From positions 99,838,797-99,902,796 of the forward strand of contig OX465580.1 of NCBI GenBank assembly GCA_950022655.1: DNA of 64,000 bases, read 5' to 3'. Positions 35,669-47,658 of this stretch are shown one piece after another. A program made the position numbers and the translations under genes. The notes under the pieces are model-generated. The model saw nothing but the letters and a program-made list of their open reading frames with translations, had not been told where the DNA came from and made no database searches. This stretch comes from Alentia gelatinosa (lineage: Eukaryota > Annelida > Polychaeta > Phyllodocida > Polynoidae). Every line of letters starts with the position of its first letter. Position 1 is the stretch's first letter.

Positions 35669-37249
35669 TTATATCATCAATATACTTGATAAATGCCTTC
35701 TTCCAAATCTCTAATACCATATCAGCAACGGGGGACGCCAATTCCCTCCGAACCGTACGATGGCAGGGGGTATTGGAATGTATTCAATGAATAACAAACA
35801 CTAGTCGGAAACTCCCTCCTGGCTTTGTGCTGCTTCCTCCGGTATCGCTGCGTCAAATCTGCGCAGTAGAAACGTGCTGACCCCCCTTATTTATTATGCA
35901 CGTAAGATGCTGTCCCCCCTGTGCCTCGCCGCCGTACGGGTCCCGCCGCCGTCCATGCCCCGTAGACATCAGTGGTCGTCCGCTGGCTTGTCCTGAGTCA
36001 GTCTGAAACGTCTGTAGGATAAGGCGCCTATACCGACCATCAGGTATACGGACCAATGACTCCAATAGACGGGCTTTTATATTTATAACGGCATTATTCT
36101 TAACCCACATCACGGCTACACCATGCATTAGGCACTGGGGTCCTTACCATTTGGCCAACGACCTGAGGCAACTGCCCGTTTTGCTTTTATGTGTGGCTAA
36201 GCTGACTGAATAAAGCTAACAAAGCTGCATCATACATAGTTGATTCAAACAGGAAAGTGCTCACCGGTACAATCAATGGTTCTTTTAAATTACCCTGATC
36301 GGATTCTATGTGTACAATGAAATGGGTTGGGAGATATATACAGCAACCATGATATGATTTGCAATTTCTATAGCATATATTTTCAAGCCACACAATGTCT
36401 AGTTCGACTAAGATTTGCAATACAGTAAATGCTGTGTTTATGCCGACTGTCCATATGTAGAATTTTGCATATACGAATTTTTCATTGAGTTTATTATAGT
36501 TCTTACGGTGTTTTACACGTAAAATGTATTTAATCAACTTGTATCAAGATAGATAAAAGAATTCATTGATGTAGTTAGTGTGTACCAATAACACAATCCA
36601 TTTGTGATGTTGCCTTCGTATCATTTCTTCGATTTATTTTTCAATATTTCCGATACATGTACTATCATTTATTTGTGCATTAGTTAATTTTGTTGCTCAA
36701 CAAGCGAAGCTTATTTTCACCTGACACCATCTAATTTCTGTGTGATGTGAAATTACTTGCCCCTTCCTAGCCCCAAAAAATAAAATCGATTTTAAAAATG
36801 AGCATCACTGGGAAATGGCAAGAACGATATACTTAAATAAACGAACACAAATCCGTTTAGGTTTCAGAAAGCTAATTTCCCTTTGAAAACATTTTGCTCG
36901 TTGTATTTATCACACAACGTAAAGGAAGAGCACTCCTCTGATCATGGTTTAATAAAACACCGTCTTCCACGCCACCCATAACACGAATAACCCGGCGTCA
37001 ATCCAGTGTGGAATAGCGAAAGGCTGGAGACGAATGGCCTAAAGATGGTGTGTGATAAATGTAGGATGCCAGATGTCTGAATAAGAAAGAATGCCAAGTA
37101 TTGGTAGCAGTCTGAAGGTAGGCAATAGATATAGTATACACCTTATGACAAGTGGCAGGTCATACAAGTGGTAGAGGAAGGTCGTATGCAGAGATTGGCA
37201 GACTGCGGATAATAGGCGAGAGGCCATGTGGCTGCTCTGAGGTAATAGG
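35664..37249. other. Intergenic, nothing recognised
   Basis: No coding frame or repeat family recognised. Confidence 0.5.
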
Positions 37250-37722
37250 TGGTACCTAGACAACTGATATAGTTGGAAGGAAGCATGAGCCATGTGCCAA
37301 GTCTGGGGTAGTGGTGGTAGACAGCAGGCAAAAGTTGGAGGGCGGCATGAGCCATGTGCCAAGTCTGAGGTAATGGACAGTAGACAACAGGCAATAGTTG
37401 GAAGGCGGCATGAGCCATGTGCCTAGTCTGAGGTAGTGGACGGTAGACAACAGGCAATAGTTGGATGGCGGCATGAGCCATGTGCCAAGTCTGAGGTAGT
37501 GGACGGTAGACAACAGGCAATAGTTGGAAGGCGGCATGAGCCATGTGCCTAGTCTGAGTTAGTGGACGGTAGACAACAGGCAATAGTTGGAGAGTGGCAT
37601 GGGCCATGTGTCAAGTCTGAGGTAGTGGGTGGCAGACAACAGACAATAGTTGGCGGGCGGCATGAGCCATGTGCCAAGTCTGAGGTAGTGGGTGGCAGAC
37701 AACAGACAATAGTTGGCGGGCG
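37250..37722 (+). repeat. 63-bp minisatellite, about 7.5 units
   Basis: The anchor CATGAGCCATGTGCC recurs at 37284, 37346, 37409, 37472, 37535, 37598 and 37661: one spacing of 62 and then exactly 63. Because 63 is a multiple of three, two minus-strand frames stay open through the array and give a 21-residue repeating peptide. No flanking start, domain or splice context suggests it is translated. Confidence 0.9.
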
Positions 37723-40700
37723 CTGGGACTGATGTGGTATGCAGCGGGTGCTTCTAAAGACACCAGCAGGGCTGCTGGCCTGTGAAGGCCGGCGGCTTGC
37801 CGATCGTTCGTCAGCAAGTTGTGTATTGAACGCACACATGTAAAGTGATATCAATGTACATAGACACGGAGAGCGGCGCCTCGCTGTACACAGAAAAACC
37901 CGTGCCTGTTTGAAGGCAAACGTCGTATTTGTGGCGATTACGGGAAATATGGCAGTGTCCTGGGGCTCCTGGAGTATTCACACCCCAGACTCCATCCACC
38001 TCAATCCTACTCACATAGTCACATATTCAACACCAAACAGATATGCTAATAATAATTTTCAACATGTTCCTTCCAATTTCAATGATGTTCATGAGCAATA
38101 TCATGTTCATGGGCGAGATCCCAGGATTATTGTAATTCGAAAACGTACTCTTGATATCAATCTCAATATGTGTACTCAATATTTCTGAAAGAAATTTGAT
38201 ATCATCGAAATTACATCCCACATTCAATGATTCCGCTCCTCCCCCCCCCCAACCCCACCCACACCCACACACACTCAATTACCACATTGCTTATCAGTTT
38301 TTGCCTTCCTGTTTGATTGACGGTCAAAAAGTAATTGCTGTAGGAAGGTGGTGTGTGGTTGTAATCTCCGTCTAGGTACAGGCGTACCGACAAGGAACAC
38401 TCTCCTTTTTGCATATACAGTTTTTTGTGTTTCTGTTATGTGATATTGTCAAGATTATTTTGAGGATTAAATTACTTTTAGAAGTTAAATATAGTCAAAT
38501 AGTATCTGAATTTAACCTAAGGGGATTTTGGATTTCGGTGATGATGAGGCACATCAATTATATGAACAGTACACAAATGAAATGGACCCAGTTTCGCTTT
38601 ATACCAGAGCAAACTGTACATGCTGTACTTATTATTATACAAAGCGGGTGTATGAGCGGTAGGAGGGGCCAGAGCGAGTTGACATGCTCATATAAGTAGG
38701 GGAGGTCCAGTAAGCTGACCTCTAGTGCTGATTCAAAGGAGTAATTGCACAAATATAGAGTAATTGCACCCTTAGTATAAATGAGATCCTTTAGATATAG
38801 GAGAGGAGAGTGGCTGGTTTTTAAATAGATCTTGAGGGATTCTAGGAGTTGTGGCCCGCTAGATTCTAGGTCAACTCTCGACTGTATAAGCGTACCAAGG
38901 CGCTATAAATATCATGTAAGGAGGTCAGGGTGAAGGTCGGGGTTTGCTGCGAATGCAGTCATTGGCTACTGGGTCTGCTCTATTCCTTATATGGAAGTGA
39001 GTGTAATGGGACAACTTTATGCAGGAGGGGGTGAAAGTGCGTCAACTATTCAAATATTTCGCTATCCATTAACAATGCTGGCTCGTTAACTTTCTGAGTT
39101 CACTGATCCACAGACCCATAGGCACCTTTCCCTGTCAGGGGGCAATGCACTTTCAGACCGACTACTGAGAGAACCTTAATGTTGGTTCTATGCACCAGCT
39201 CCAGCTGTTCTGCATGCCCAGCACTAACCCTGCCATGTTGGGTGGTCGCCGGCCCTCCATGATACACCTACAGATGAGATACTCATTAATACACCTCGTC
39301 TCAGGGGCACTCAATAGCACCGCACCGTGTCGTCTAACCCGATCCCAAATCCGATATCTGCCCCCTTAGGACACCCCCGTCTGGGACCCTATGAGGTCAC
39401 GGCCTTGGTATTCCGTGTTGGGAGGTCGCGTCAAGGTCATAGGTGGTGCATACAAAGGTTAGCCGAACACCAGCTCCCAATGCAGCACAGCGACCCCTGG
39501 GAGATCAAAGCGCCGACAGGGATCGAAAGGCACGCTCCCCGGGGATCCAACTGGCGCGCGGAGCCCGGCGTGTGGGGACCGGCGCGGCTTTCACGGCCTC
39601 TTTATCGAATTATACCCCGGAATTACCCTTTGATTATCGATTCTAAATGCCGCGAGTCCCCGTCTAGAAAAGATACACACTTCAGCGGCCAGCTATGGTG
39701 TGGAGGAGGGGTGTGGAAGAGGTTGGTGTATGTGAGGGAGGTGAGGGGGTCATACAGAGGTTATTGGATCAAGCTCTTTTCACTTGCAAGTGCGTGCATT
39801 ATTATCTAAGCTCACAGAGTCCCATCACACCCTTCCCCATATGCCCACCGGTTTAGATCATAGACACGCTATAAGTAGTTTTTGAATAATAAAATATTGC
39901 CTAATTCTAGTAACATCAATATATGGGGACATGGTTAGTGAACCTGAATAGAATCTTTTCAGAGGTATTTTCGTCTGAAATCGAAGAACGAGGTGAATAT
40001 TTCAGACCGAAATATTGAGGAACAGATGGAGTTCAGGGACACTCACTATGTCTTCTTATTATCATATACGCGTACGTGTACGGAATCCGTACTCCTTGTC
40101 AGTGAAAGTGAGTCATTCGCCAATAAGTATAGAATAATATCATAAGACATAGGAAATATCCAAATCCCTTGAATAAGACATATTTTTGAAGTGCCATCCA
40201 TAGAACTGAAAGCCTGTCCTTGGCGTAGTCACCGATGGAATGAATATAATAAGAACATGTAGACTATTGAATTCACTGCTTCCTTTCGAACTCAGAAATA
40301 AACTTTATCCCCATCATCTTGGCATCCCCATGACTTGTGTAATACACATCCGAAAGAGTAAAACAGAAAACATTATGTGATAATGCTTTCTATTGCATAC
40401 ATGACATGGACATCCCTCATGGCGACGAACTTTCTGTCGTTAATATTTCTAACAAAACACCATGTTGTAAGCGGTGAAAGAGGGGGTGGAGTAACCTATG
40501 CACGGCCGCCATTTACTAAAAGGGCACGATGCGCTGCCACCTTGCGGAAAGTTAACGAACCACACTTTTGCTGTGCAAAGCCTAATACTCTTCCCGCCTA
40601 CTCATTCTCTGCCCATCCTTGAAGTTGAAATTCACACGGTGGGATTCGTCTACCTCACAGGGTTCAAAACCTCCTGAGATTCTTTCCCGTTTAGGGGTTA

Positions 40701-41620
40701 ATGTCGCTAATAATAACAGGGGGGAAACGTGATATGGAACCTTACAATTTAGACGAAAGAATTGTGATCAAATGCAGCAGAATCTTGGCAGGATTTGTCT
40801 CAGACAAACACCTTGTAAGGTACATGAATCCCATCGTGTGAATCCTGCTTTACACACCCTGTATCTCTGTATCTCCTGTAACCCTCTGCCTACCCTTCAC
40901 TTAGCTTGCCCCGATTCCATGTCCGCCCTGTCCCCATACCCTCGTCCCATCCCCTATAACCCTCCACCTAGCCCCTGTTCACTTTCTGCCTTACTCCTAC
41001 CCATCCCCTGTGCACCGTCTAACTGATTTCCATTCAGCTCCTGCCTATCCTGTACTCAACCCCTTCTCCCACAACCCTTTCGCGGGGGCCAGGGCCTCGG
41101 TGGCCGGTCAGGACCCCGCCTGGAGGCTATTGATCGGGGTGCGGAGGAGTGAGGCAGGGCAGGCCGGCGGTGAGGCGCTACGCTCTGATGGGGGCTAATT
41201 ACCTGCTCCTGTGACTGGAGTTTAGCCGGCATTGCGCGCGCTGCTGACAGCCAGGTCGTCAGGATGACTGGCCTTCAGGGAGATGGCCGGTGCAAGGGGG
41301 TGAACTGGAGAAACCATTCAAAAAAGGAATGGTGATGGCTAGAAACAAGATATCGTGTTTTTGTCACGAAAAAGGAGAATCGTTGCATTTAAATACCAGC
41401 CACATTCATCTTTGTTGTCAGATATTTGCTTGTACATGCATAGGGACTAACTGATGGTTTTGAAATGCTGATCTAAATAGTACGCAATTTTAGGATACGA
41501 ATCATTCAAAGCATGGAGCTAAGTCCGTGTTCTAAGGAATACCTTTTGGGGTGGAATATGGGTATGTAGTTCAATGGTTCTGAATTAAATATATTTACGG
41601 TGTCTCATATTTGGGTGTTA
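37723..41620. other. Intergenic, with a GC-rich patch at 39330-39600
   Basis: The 39327-39809 frame (160 codons) crosses a GC-rich patch and has no recognisable domain. A further GC-rich patch lies at 41080-41200. The rest is unremarkable. Confidence 0.45.
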
Positions 41621-41901
41621 GGCCCGGCGTCCACCTACTACGATATGGCTCCGATATGGTCTACGATGCACCTCCCGATAAATAATCAAGATCGCGTCGG
41701 AAGGTCACCAAATATCGGGAGAGTTGACCACGTTTCTGCGATTAGACACCGCTAAAAAAACATACAAAACATGGTGGATTGGCATGTCTAGACATATGTT
41801 TACGATTTTGCATCTTCCCGATATGTCTCCAATATTTGCTTTTTGTATCGGTGCCATATCGGGAGGTCTAAATTTCTATCGTAGTAGGTGGACGCCGGGC
41901 C
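41621..41901. mobile_element. MITE with perfect 25-bp terminal inverted repeats
   Basis: The left end begins GGCCCGGCGTCCACCTAC (25-bp repeat 41621-41645) and the right end is its exact complement (41877-41901). The interior carries repeated CCGATAT, ATCGGGAG and CTACGAT words. The CCACCTACYACGAT portion is shared with the end of the foldback element at 1-1021, so they probably belong to the same superfamily. Flanks read TTA on the left and TTG on the right, which could be an imperfect 3-bp duplication as made by PIF/Harbinger elements; that assignment is tentative. No coding capacity. Confidence 0.8.
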
Positions 41902-42466
41902 TTGGGATCCAGCTGTCCTGTCAATTGCATCATCTAACAGCACATACTTGAAAGGGTTAAACGAATGTGCTTGGTTGAGGGGCTATTGTCCACTCTGAGC
42001 CTAAAGATATATTTCAGAACGATCCAGCTAGGTCAAGGTTTATATAACTATTAAATGACTTGTGACTGCGTGTGCTAAGATACGTATGGGATTTATGTGA
42101 GTTTACACTTCTCAAAATGCTGAAAAAAATGGGTTTCTTGCGAAAGCGTATAATGGATTGGTAGTACTGGCTTTTTATACTCTTTACTTAGACTGCCAGG
42201 GCATCGGCTTTGTAGCTTGTATGACTTGCCCCAACATTATGGATAGATATATTACAGAACTCTTATCTTCGGTATTTACATCAATAAATACAGAAGTTAT
42301 AGTGTCACAGTGATAACCGTGTAGAGTACCCTAATATCTCTATAGGGATGGGAGTATGAATTCAGACTAGAATAAATGTAAGCTTAGTGAACATCGCGAG
42401 GGTCAGAGCTGGATAACGGTGAGAAGCGAAGTCCTGAAGTAACACGTGGTGTCAAGGTGATAATAG

Positions 42467-42654
42467 GCTGGGGACATGTCAAGCGAGAAATGCAGCAATT
42501 TCTCTTATCCCCAACAGAAAATCTGCGTGTATCTGAGCTGCTATATCATATATCAGCTGATTATTGCTTCTAGGGCGCTATTATCCCACCCACAGGCCAT
42601 CTTTTGCTGGCGATTCCGAAAATCGCTGCGTGTCTCGTTTGGTGTGTCCCCGAC
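42467..42654. mobile_element. MITE family copy (GGGGACACACCAAG ends)
   Basis: Left end GGCTGGGGACATGTCAAGCG, continuing GAGAAATGCAGCAATTTC. Right end, as complement, GTCGGGGACACACCAAACG, continuing GAGACACGCAGCGATTT. The length is 188 bp. The interior GCGTGTATCTGAGC resembles the 31247 and 32900 copies. It is more diverged than the 32900 copy. Confidence 0.7.
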
Positions 42655-43526
42655 TTCATGAACAATCACCTAGTCCTCGCTTACTCTATTTTCATTGAGA
42701 AAAATATGGAATGGCCTTAAAGGGCATTATATGGAAGGGTGGAAACAACAACAGATCTACAGCCAAGAAAAGGGGTGGGAGGTTACACTCTAGTTAAAGT
42801 GGTGTTCACGAGGTGCTCTAAGGCCTCGTCTCCTCATATCTAGCCTATATTGACCGCTCTTTATCCCTCTCAGTGGACCAGCTGTCAATACCGCCCCAGC
42901 AATCGCCCCGTGTCCTCGGCCCGGTCTCTATATACCTATTCCATCTCCTCCAGGACTGCCTCTGTGGTAGTATAACATCCTAGGCTTGTCAGCAACCCCT
43001 TTACCTCCCCCTTAGACACTCCCCCACATAGACCAGCCTATCTATCCATCCCCTGCCCCTATCCACGAAATTCATCACTATAGATCTGTGCACGAACATA
43101 TATCAATATTATCTCCACCATGCTACCGTTACCACGGCAATCTTAGTGAATCCAGCGTACATGGCCATCCCTCTAGCCAAGACTGACTAATCGCTTCTAC
43201 ACTAAATCCCCCTTCATAATCTCGCACCTTCTCATGCGGTCTCGCTAATTCCTTTTATGTGCACATATCACTTGTAAATGTCCTTTTCGTGTGCGTATTG
43301 TCATCCAGCTTCTACTAGTCTCCTTCTTGATTTATCCGATCATATTCTCTACTGCTTCTATACCTCTACAGCCGTGTTTAAGCTTTTGCGATTCTTTCTC
43401 GTCCTCCTTTTCCTTCACCTGCCTCCTCTTCAATTATTATTTGGGCATATCATCATTTATGTCATATTGTTGACGGTGCATCTCTATCACCTACTTTTCC
43501 TTGCTTGACCATTCCTGTATCTCATT
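42655..43526. other. Intergenic, pyrimidine-rich
   Basis: Pyrimidine-rich plus strand merging into the CT array; no gene recognised. Confidence 0.5.
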
Positions 43527-43617
43527 ATCTCTCTCGCTCAATCTCTCCCTCTCTCTCTCTATCTCTCTCTCTCTTGCTACCTCCCTCTATCTCCCCCCTC
43601 CCTTTCTATCTCCATTC

Positions 43618-43660
<43 letters not shown>

Positions 43661-43665
43661 TCTCT
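43527..43665. repeat. (CT)n-rich microsatellite, interrupted
   Basis: CT dinucleotide runs interrupted by CCC and ATCT. The Ser/Leu-rich frame through it is an artefact. Confidence 0.9.
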
Positions 43666-45737
43666 GCGTTAGGCCAGGCAACTATTTCTATGTATGTTAC
43701 CTTCATAACCTTTAATTTCTAGATTTTCTGTCAACTGTTTACTTCTCCTCCCTGTTCCCAATCGTTGTTTAACATTTCTATATCTCATAACCTTCGTTTT
43801 CTTCGTTTTTTCCCTGCCTCCATATCCCCCACCTATATTATCTTGCCCCGTTGTCCTCCATCTAATCATCGTACAGCAACCTGCACCTCGGTACCCGTCA
43901 CGGGCCGCGCTCTTCGGGCTACAGCCCTGAGGGTGTTGAAGGGTGGGTTACCCTGTTGGAGCAACATTGATCAAGCCGGTGCGGGCGCCGGCACATCTTA
44001 GCACCGGCAAGCTGAGATATATGGTGACACTTATGTGGGTCTTGTTGGCCGCGAATTGATTGGAATTCGAACAAAGTGGGAAGGCTGCCCACATTCTACA
44101 CGCCCCCTATCGGAGACAATGCACACCGCGGTCTACGCCTATAATCTCAGATCAGGCGCTGGAGCGCAACCCACCACAAGATTCAAACCTTTGTTTGTTT
44201 GTGGCTATATACAATACATTCCTGCTATGAAAGCCCCTACTCAAAAGATAAGATAGATGCAATGTTTATGATATAAAGTTCCATTCTATGAAGTGTTATA
44301 TGTTACACTGTGCTATTTGCACTTCAATCACCATTATTGTATGCATACTGAATGAACGTCAATATGAGAATTCGTTATGTTCGAGGAGCATCAATGCCAG
44401 AGACTGACATCTAATACTTATTGTCCACCAATCTGTTACAACCACAGGACGTTTCATATTAAAGCCATTTGTTTAAGAGGAGGGAAGACAGAGATACTTT
44501 ATTTTGTAAATAGTTAAGAATACTAGTGGACACCATTTTTCTGATGGAGCAGGGCACGTATCTGACCATCTATCTAGCTTCACACCAAGGGGTACGACAA
44601 TACAGACCGTTAACAATTCCTGTTGTTTTCTCCACTCAGGTAATTACCCAAGTATGCCCTTCTTCATTCTGTACCGCCTCAAAACAGGAAAGCGCTGTGC
44701 AAGTTGACAAACCATTTCAAAATACAGAAATTAGTTTGAATTGATAAATATCTTAACTAGAATCATAAGAAATGGTATTTACCTTCGGGGTGTTTGATTG
44801 TGTGTAGGGTTCTAATGAGATGCTCAATATAATACATCACTACGAAGGACCAGAGTAGATAACCAGCGTGATATCACAGTAGTATCACCCTGATGTTCAA
44901 TGTTAATCACTTGAACCTATACAAGAAAGACAAATTATACTGTATCATACCTTTTGTATCCCTGTTCTGGTTTAGAACGCTATGTATATCGAGCAGGGAT
45001 CGTTTCAGAAAATGTTCACTAATCATCTTGGTTGTCCAAAAGTAGCGGTTATGACGTGTGGAATTTAGTCATAAACACTTGGGAAATATTTTCCAGATAA
45101 ATCTGGGAAATAATAATTTGTCCTGGCAGTTCTTCCGATGATGTTGAGGACAGTCCGTCTTTAACAGCACAGGCCCCCAGTGTTATATTGAAACTAAGTG
45201 CCTAGCAACAGCAGCCGCCCGTATTTATGGCTATAGAAATCATTTGGCGGTTCTATTGCTCCAATTATACTCAGTGGAGGCCTCTATGAGTTTCTTGCAA
45301 TCTATTTTTCAACTTTTAACTAAACTCTGAACTGCTCACAGCGACTCGTGCCGTTGAACCAAGGCGCACAGCCGGATTTCGAGCTCCGGTAAAATTCTAC
45401 CATAAGAAGAGCTCCACTTTCCCTCCGGGGCTGGTGACTTCTTCAGACCCGTCGCCTTTCTTGGACCCCTGGGAGCAAGACGATCCTAATGACCGCCTTC
45501 CAGGAGCGGCGAACGGGGCCTCACCTGCTGCTCCAGGTAAGGAGATTAAAAGGAGGGCCCCTGACAGTGCGTTACGGGTAACTAGGTGAAAAACTGATAG
45601 GTCATCACATCAGGTGAATCCGGCCCATTCAGGTCAGAATGGTGTAATTAATATCTTACTTAATTAATCGCCAAGAGTAATCACATAAGACTGTTTCACA
45701 GACATAGTAACAGTTCAGATTTTGCAGATGGTGGTTG

Positions 45738-45741
<4 letters not shown>
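43666..45741. other. Intergenic, nothing recognised
   Basis: No coding frame, RNA gene or repeat boundary recognised. A mildly GC-rich patch lies at 45345-45570. Confidence 0.5.

Positions 45742-45809
<68 letters not shown>
45742..45809. repeat. (AT)n microsatellite
   Basis: Uninterrupted AT dinucleotides. Confidence 0.95.
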
Positions 45810-45812
<3 letters not shown>

Positions 45813-46369
45813 GTTAATATAGAATAAACTACTGCAATAGTCAACTAGGATATTGAGTCAAAATATAGGCGATTAACACGGAAGAAAGTGCAATATATGT
45901 CTTACGTCACCATTTCGGGGTTTTTCCTATTTCCCATTCATTACAAGTGTTCACAAGGTGTACGTGTAAGGGCGTATTTAAGCATTCATGAGAAAGGCCT
46001 TCTCTTCCGTGCACCTGGGCGTACCATAGGGAATTGTCACGGAGCAATCAGAACCATCGGGGCACCCTGCACCACAACCAGCGGGAACATGAAAACGTGA
46101 GGCCCTCAAAGAGTGTCTGGTCTTTAGCCGAGTAACAACCCTCTCCTTACCTTGCTTAATGGTCTCCTTGCACATCACCCCGCACCTACCGACCTCCTCT
46201 CTGGTCACCAACGCGGCTACTCGTTAGAGGGAGGGGCAACTGCCCTACCTGTCTGTAAACTTGCACCATGTCTATAGATACCAACATTATAAGTGTGGGT
46301 GAAAGGGCTGTTTTACCTTTAATATAGTTCTGTTACCTTAAGTGATCATCCATGCCCACCTAGTAACCC

Positions 46370-46374
46370 CCCCC

Positions 46375-46443
<69 letters not shown>

Positions 46444-46460
46444 CACACGCACACACACAT
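46370..46460. repeat. Poly-C plus (CA)n microsatellite
   Basis: A run of C residues (46370-46379) followed by ACAC dinucleotides to about 46460, with two GC interruptions. Confidence 0.95.
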
Positions 46461-46770
46461 TCCAGAAATTACGTGCACATCTTTTTCTTCTACCTTCTGC
46501 TTGTAATCAAAATGTGCTCCGATCCTGTTATCCGCAAACTTCCTTTTCTCTTCTTCCAATCCGTGATACTACTTACTCTAGTATGTTATTTCCCGTGTTT
46601 GTCCCTGCATCCTGTACAGCATCTTTTCCCATCAGACCTCTCTGTTGCTGAAATTTCGCTTTAGTTCCCTAATTTTCCCTTTTCGGTTAATTTCCTCTTT
46701 ACTTTCTGCCTACTTCTGTTGGTAAAAGTGTACCCTCTTTGTTGTCGTCCTATTCCGAACGGGGCCTCCT

Positions 46771-46990
46771 CAACGACCGACAGAATCAAAAAGGTTTGCA
46801 ACAGTTGCTGATGGTCATTGTGTTTCGAGGACGGTATGGACCTGTGAAATGTGGCAGAAACAAGGCATATACAGTACCTTTACCGATTTTCAGATAACGA
46901 CGTGCAGTCGTTGGTCACTACCGACCGACCTCTAGGAGAACTCAATTTATCGGTGCCGTTTTCGTAGGCCAGTAGAAAATGGCTTCATCG
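46771..46990 (-). repeat. Interspersed repeat, copy 2 of a ~225-bp family
   Basis: The reverse complement is collinear with 29758-29985, sharing ACGAAAACGG, ACCGATAAATTGAGTTCTCC, GTCGGTCGGTAG, TATGCCTTGTTTCTGCCA and TTGATTCTGTCGGT. Its divergence from copy 1 suggests an old family. It lies about 390 bp upstream of the YR retrotransposon insertion. Confidence 0.75.
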
Positions 46991-47376
46991 CTTTTTTAGT
47001 TAAATTTCCTTTCGAGAATTCCCTCTCTTCTTCTCTTATCCAAATCTGGTTTCATTAAATTGATGCCTTTCCCCGAGGTCCAGTGTAATTGTCTTTGATT
47101 GTATAACTCTGATTGAGAGCGTTTCTGCCTAGTATCAACAACCATCATACTATTTCATAAGTGATACAACAGTCATGCTACATCGTTATCCAATTATCAT
47201 TGGTTGGAAATATGATAGCCACAGATCATAAGTTAGGTATACACTGGTATCAATCCAAAGGTAGTAGATGATATGCAATTATCTACTTCGTAAGTCATTA
47301 GCAATTACGGTAGAGAATGACTGGCAAGTTTGCTGTATTAGTATGAAAGGTGATGTCTGGAGTATTCTTGAATTAT
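46991..47376. other. Left flank of the retrotransposon insertion
   Basis: AT-rich, no gene. The last bases, TTGAATTAT, abut the element. Confidence 0.6.
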
Positions 47377-47594
47377 ATATGTCTATATATGTCAATATAT
47401 TAATATATGTGAGGACGCAAGACAACACTACGCTACTCACCAAGTAACGGTAGCTATGTTAATCCACGTCACGCCTTTTGTTTCGTCACGTGTCTTAGCA
47501 ACCGCGCGGTCGTTGGATGCGTGACGTAGTCTTCTATTAATATAAACGGTTAATCCGCCTTTGATCTCGCGTAGATCAGCTGTGTTAAAAAACT
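47377..47594 (+). repeat. Split direct repeat A1
   Basis: Identical over 218 bp to A2. It begins ATATGTCTATATATGTCA, includes the palindrome ATATATTAATATAT (47395-47408) and a 9-bp inverted pair ACGTCACGC (47466-47474) / GCGTGACGT (47519-47527), and ends GTGTTAAAAAACT. It should contain the element's promoter or leader. Confidence 0.95.
47541..47546 (+). promoter_or_regulatory. Possible TATA box of the retrotransposon
   Basis: TATAAA sits in A1, 118 bp upstream of the gag ATG, after a CACGTG E-box-like word at 47488-47493. The same site is in A2. Placement is reasonable but the transcription start is unknown. Confidence 0.3.
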
Positions 47595-47658
47595 CGCAGC
47601 TGTTTCGTTATAGTTTAACTCCGTTTGCTCACTTGATGATTGGAGATCCGACTCAAAT

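Noticed and set aside
37143..37607. 154-codon minus-strand frame with a 21-residue tandem repeat
   Set aside because: It is the translation of the 63-bp minisatellite; another minus-strand frame is equally open.
39327..39809. 160-codon frame over a GC-rich patch
   Set aside because: No domain. A second frame is open over the same bases, as expected from GC-rich non-coding DNA.
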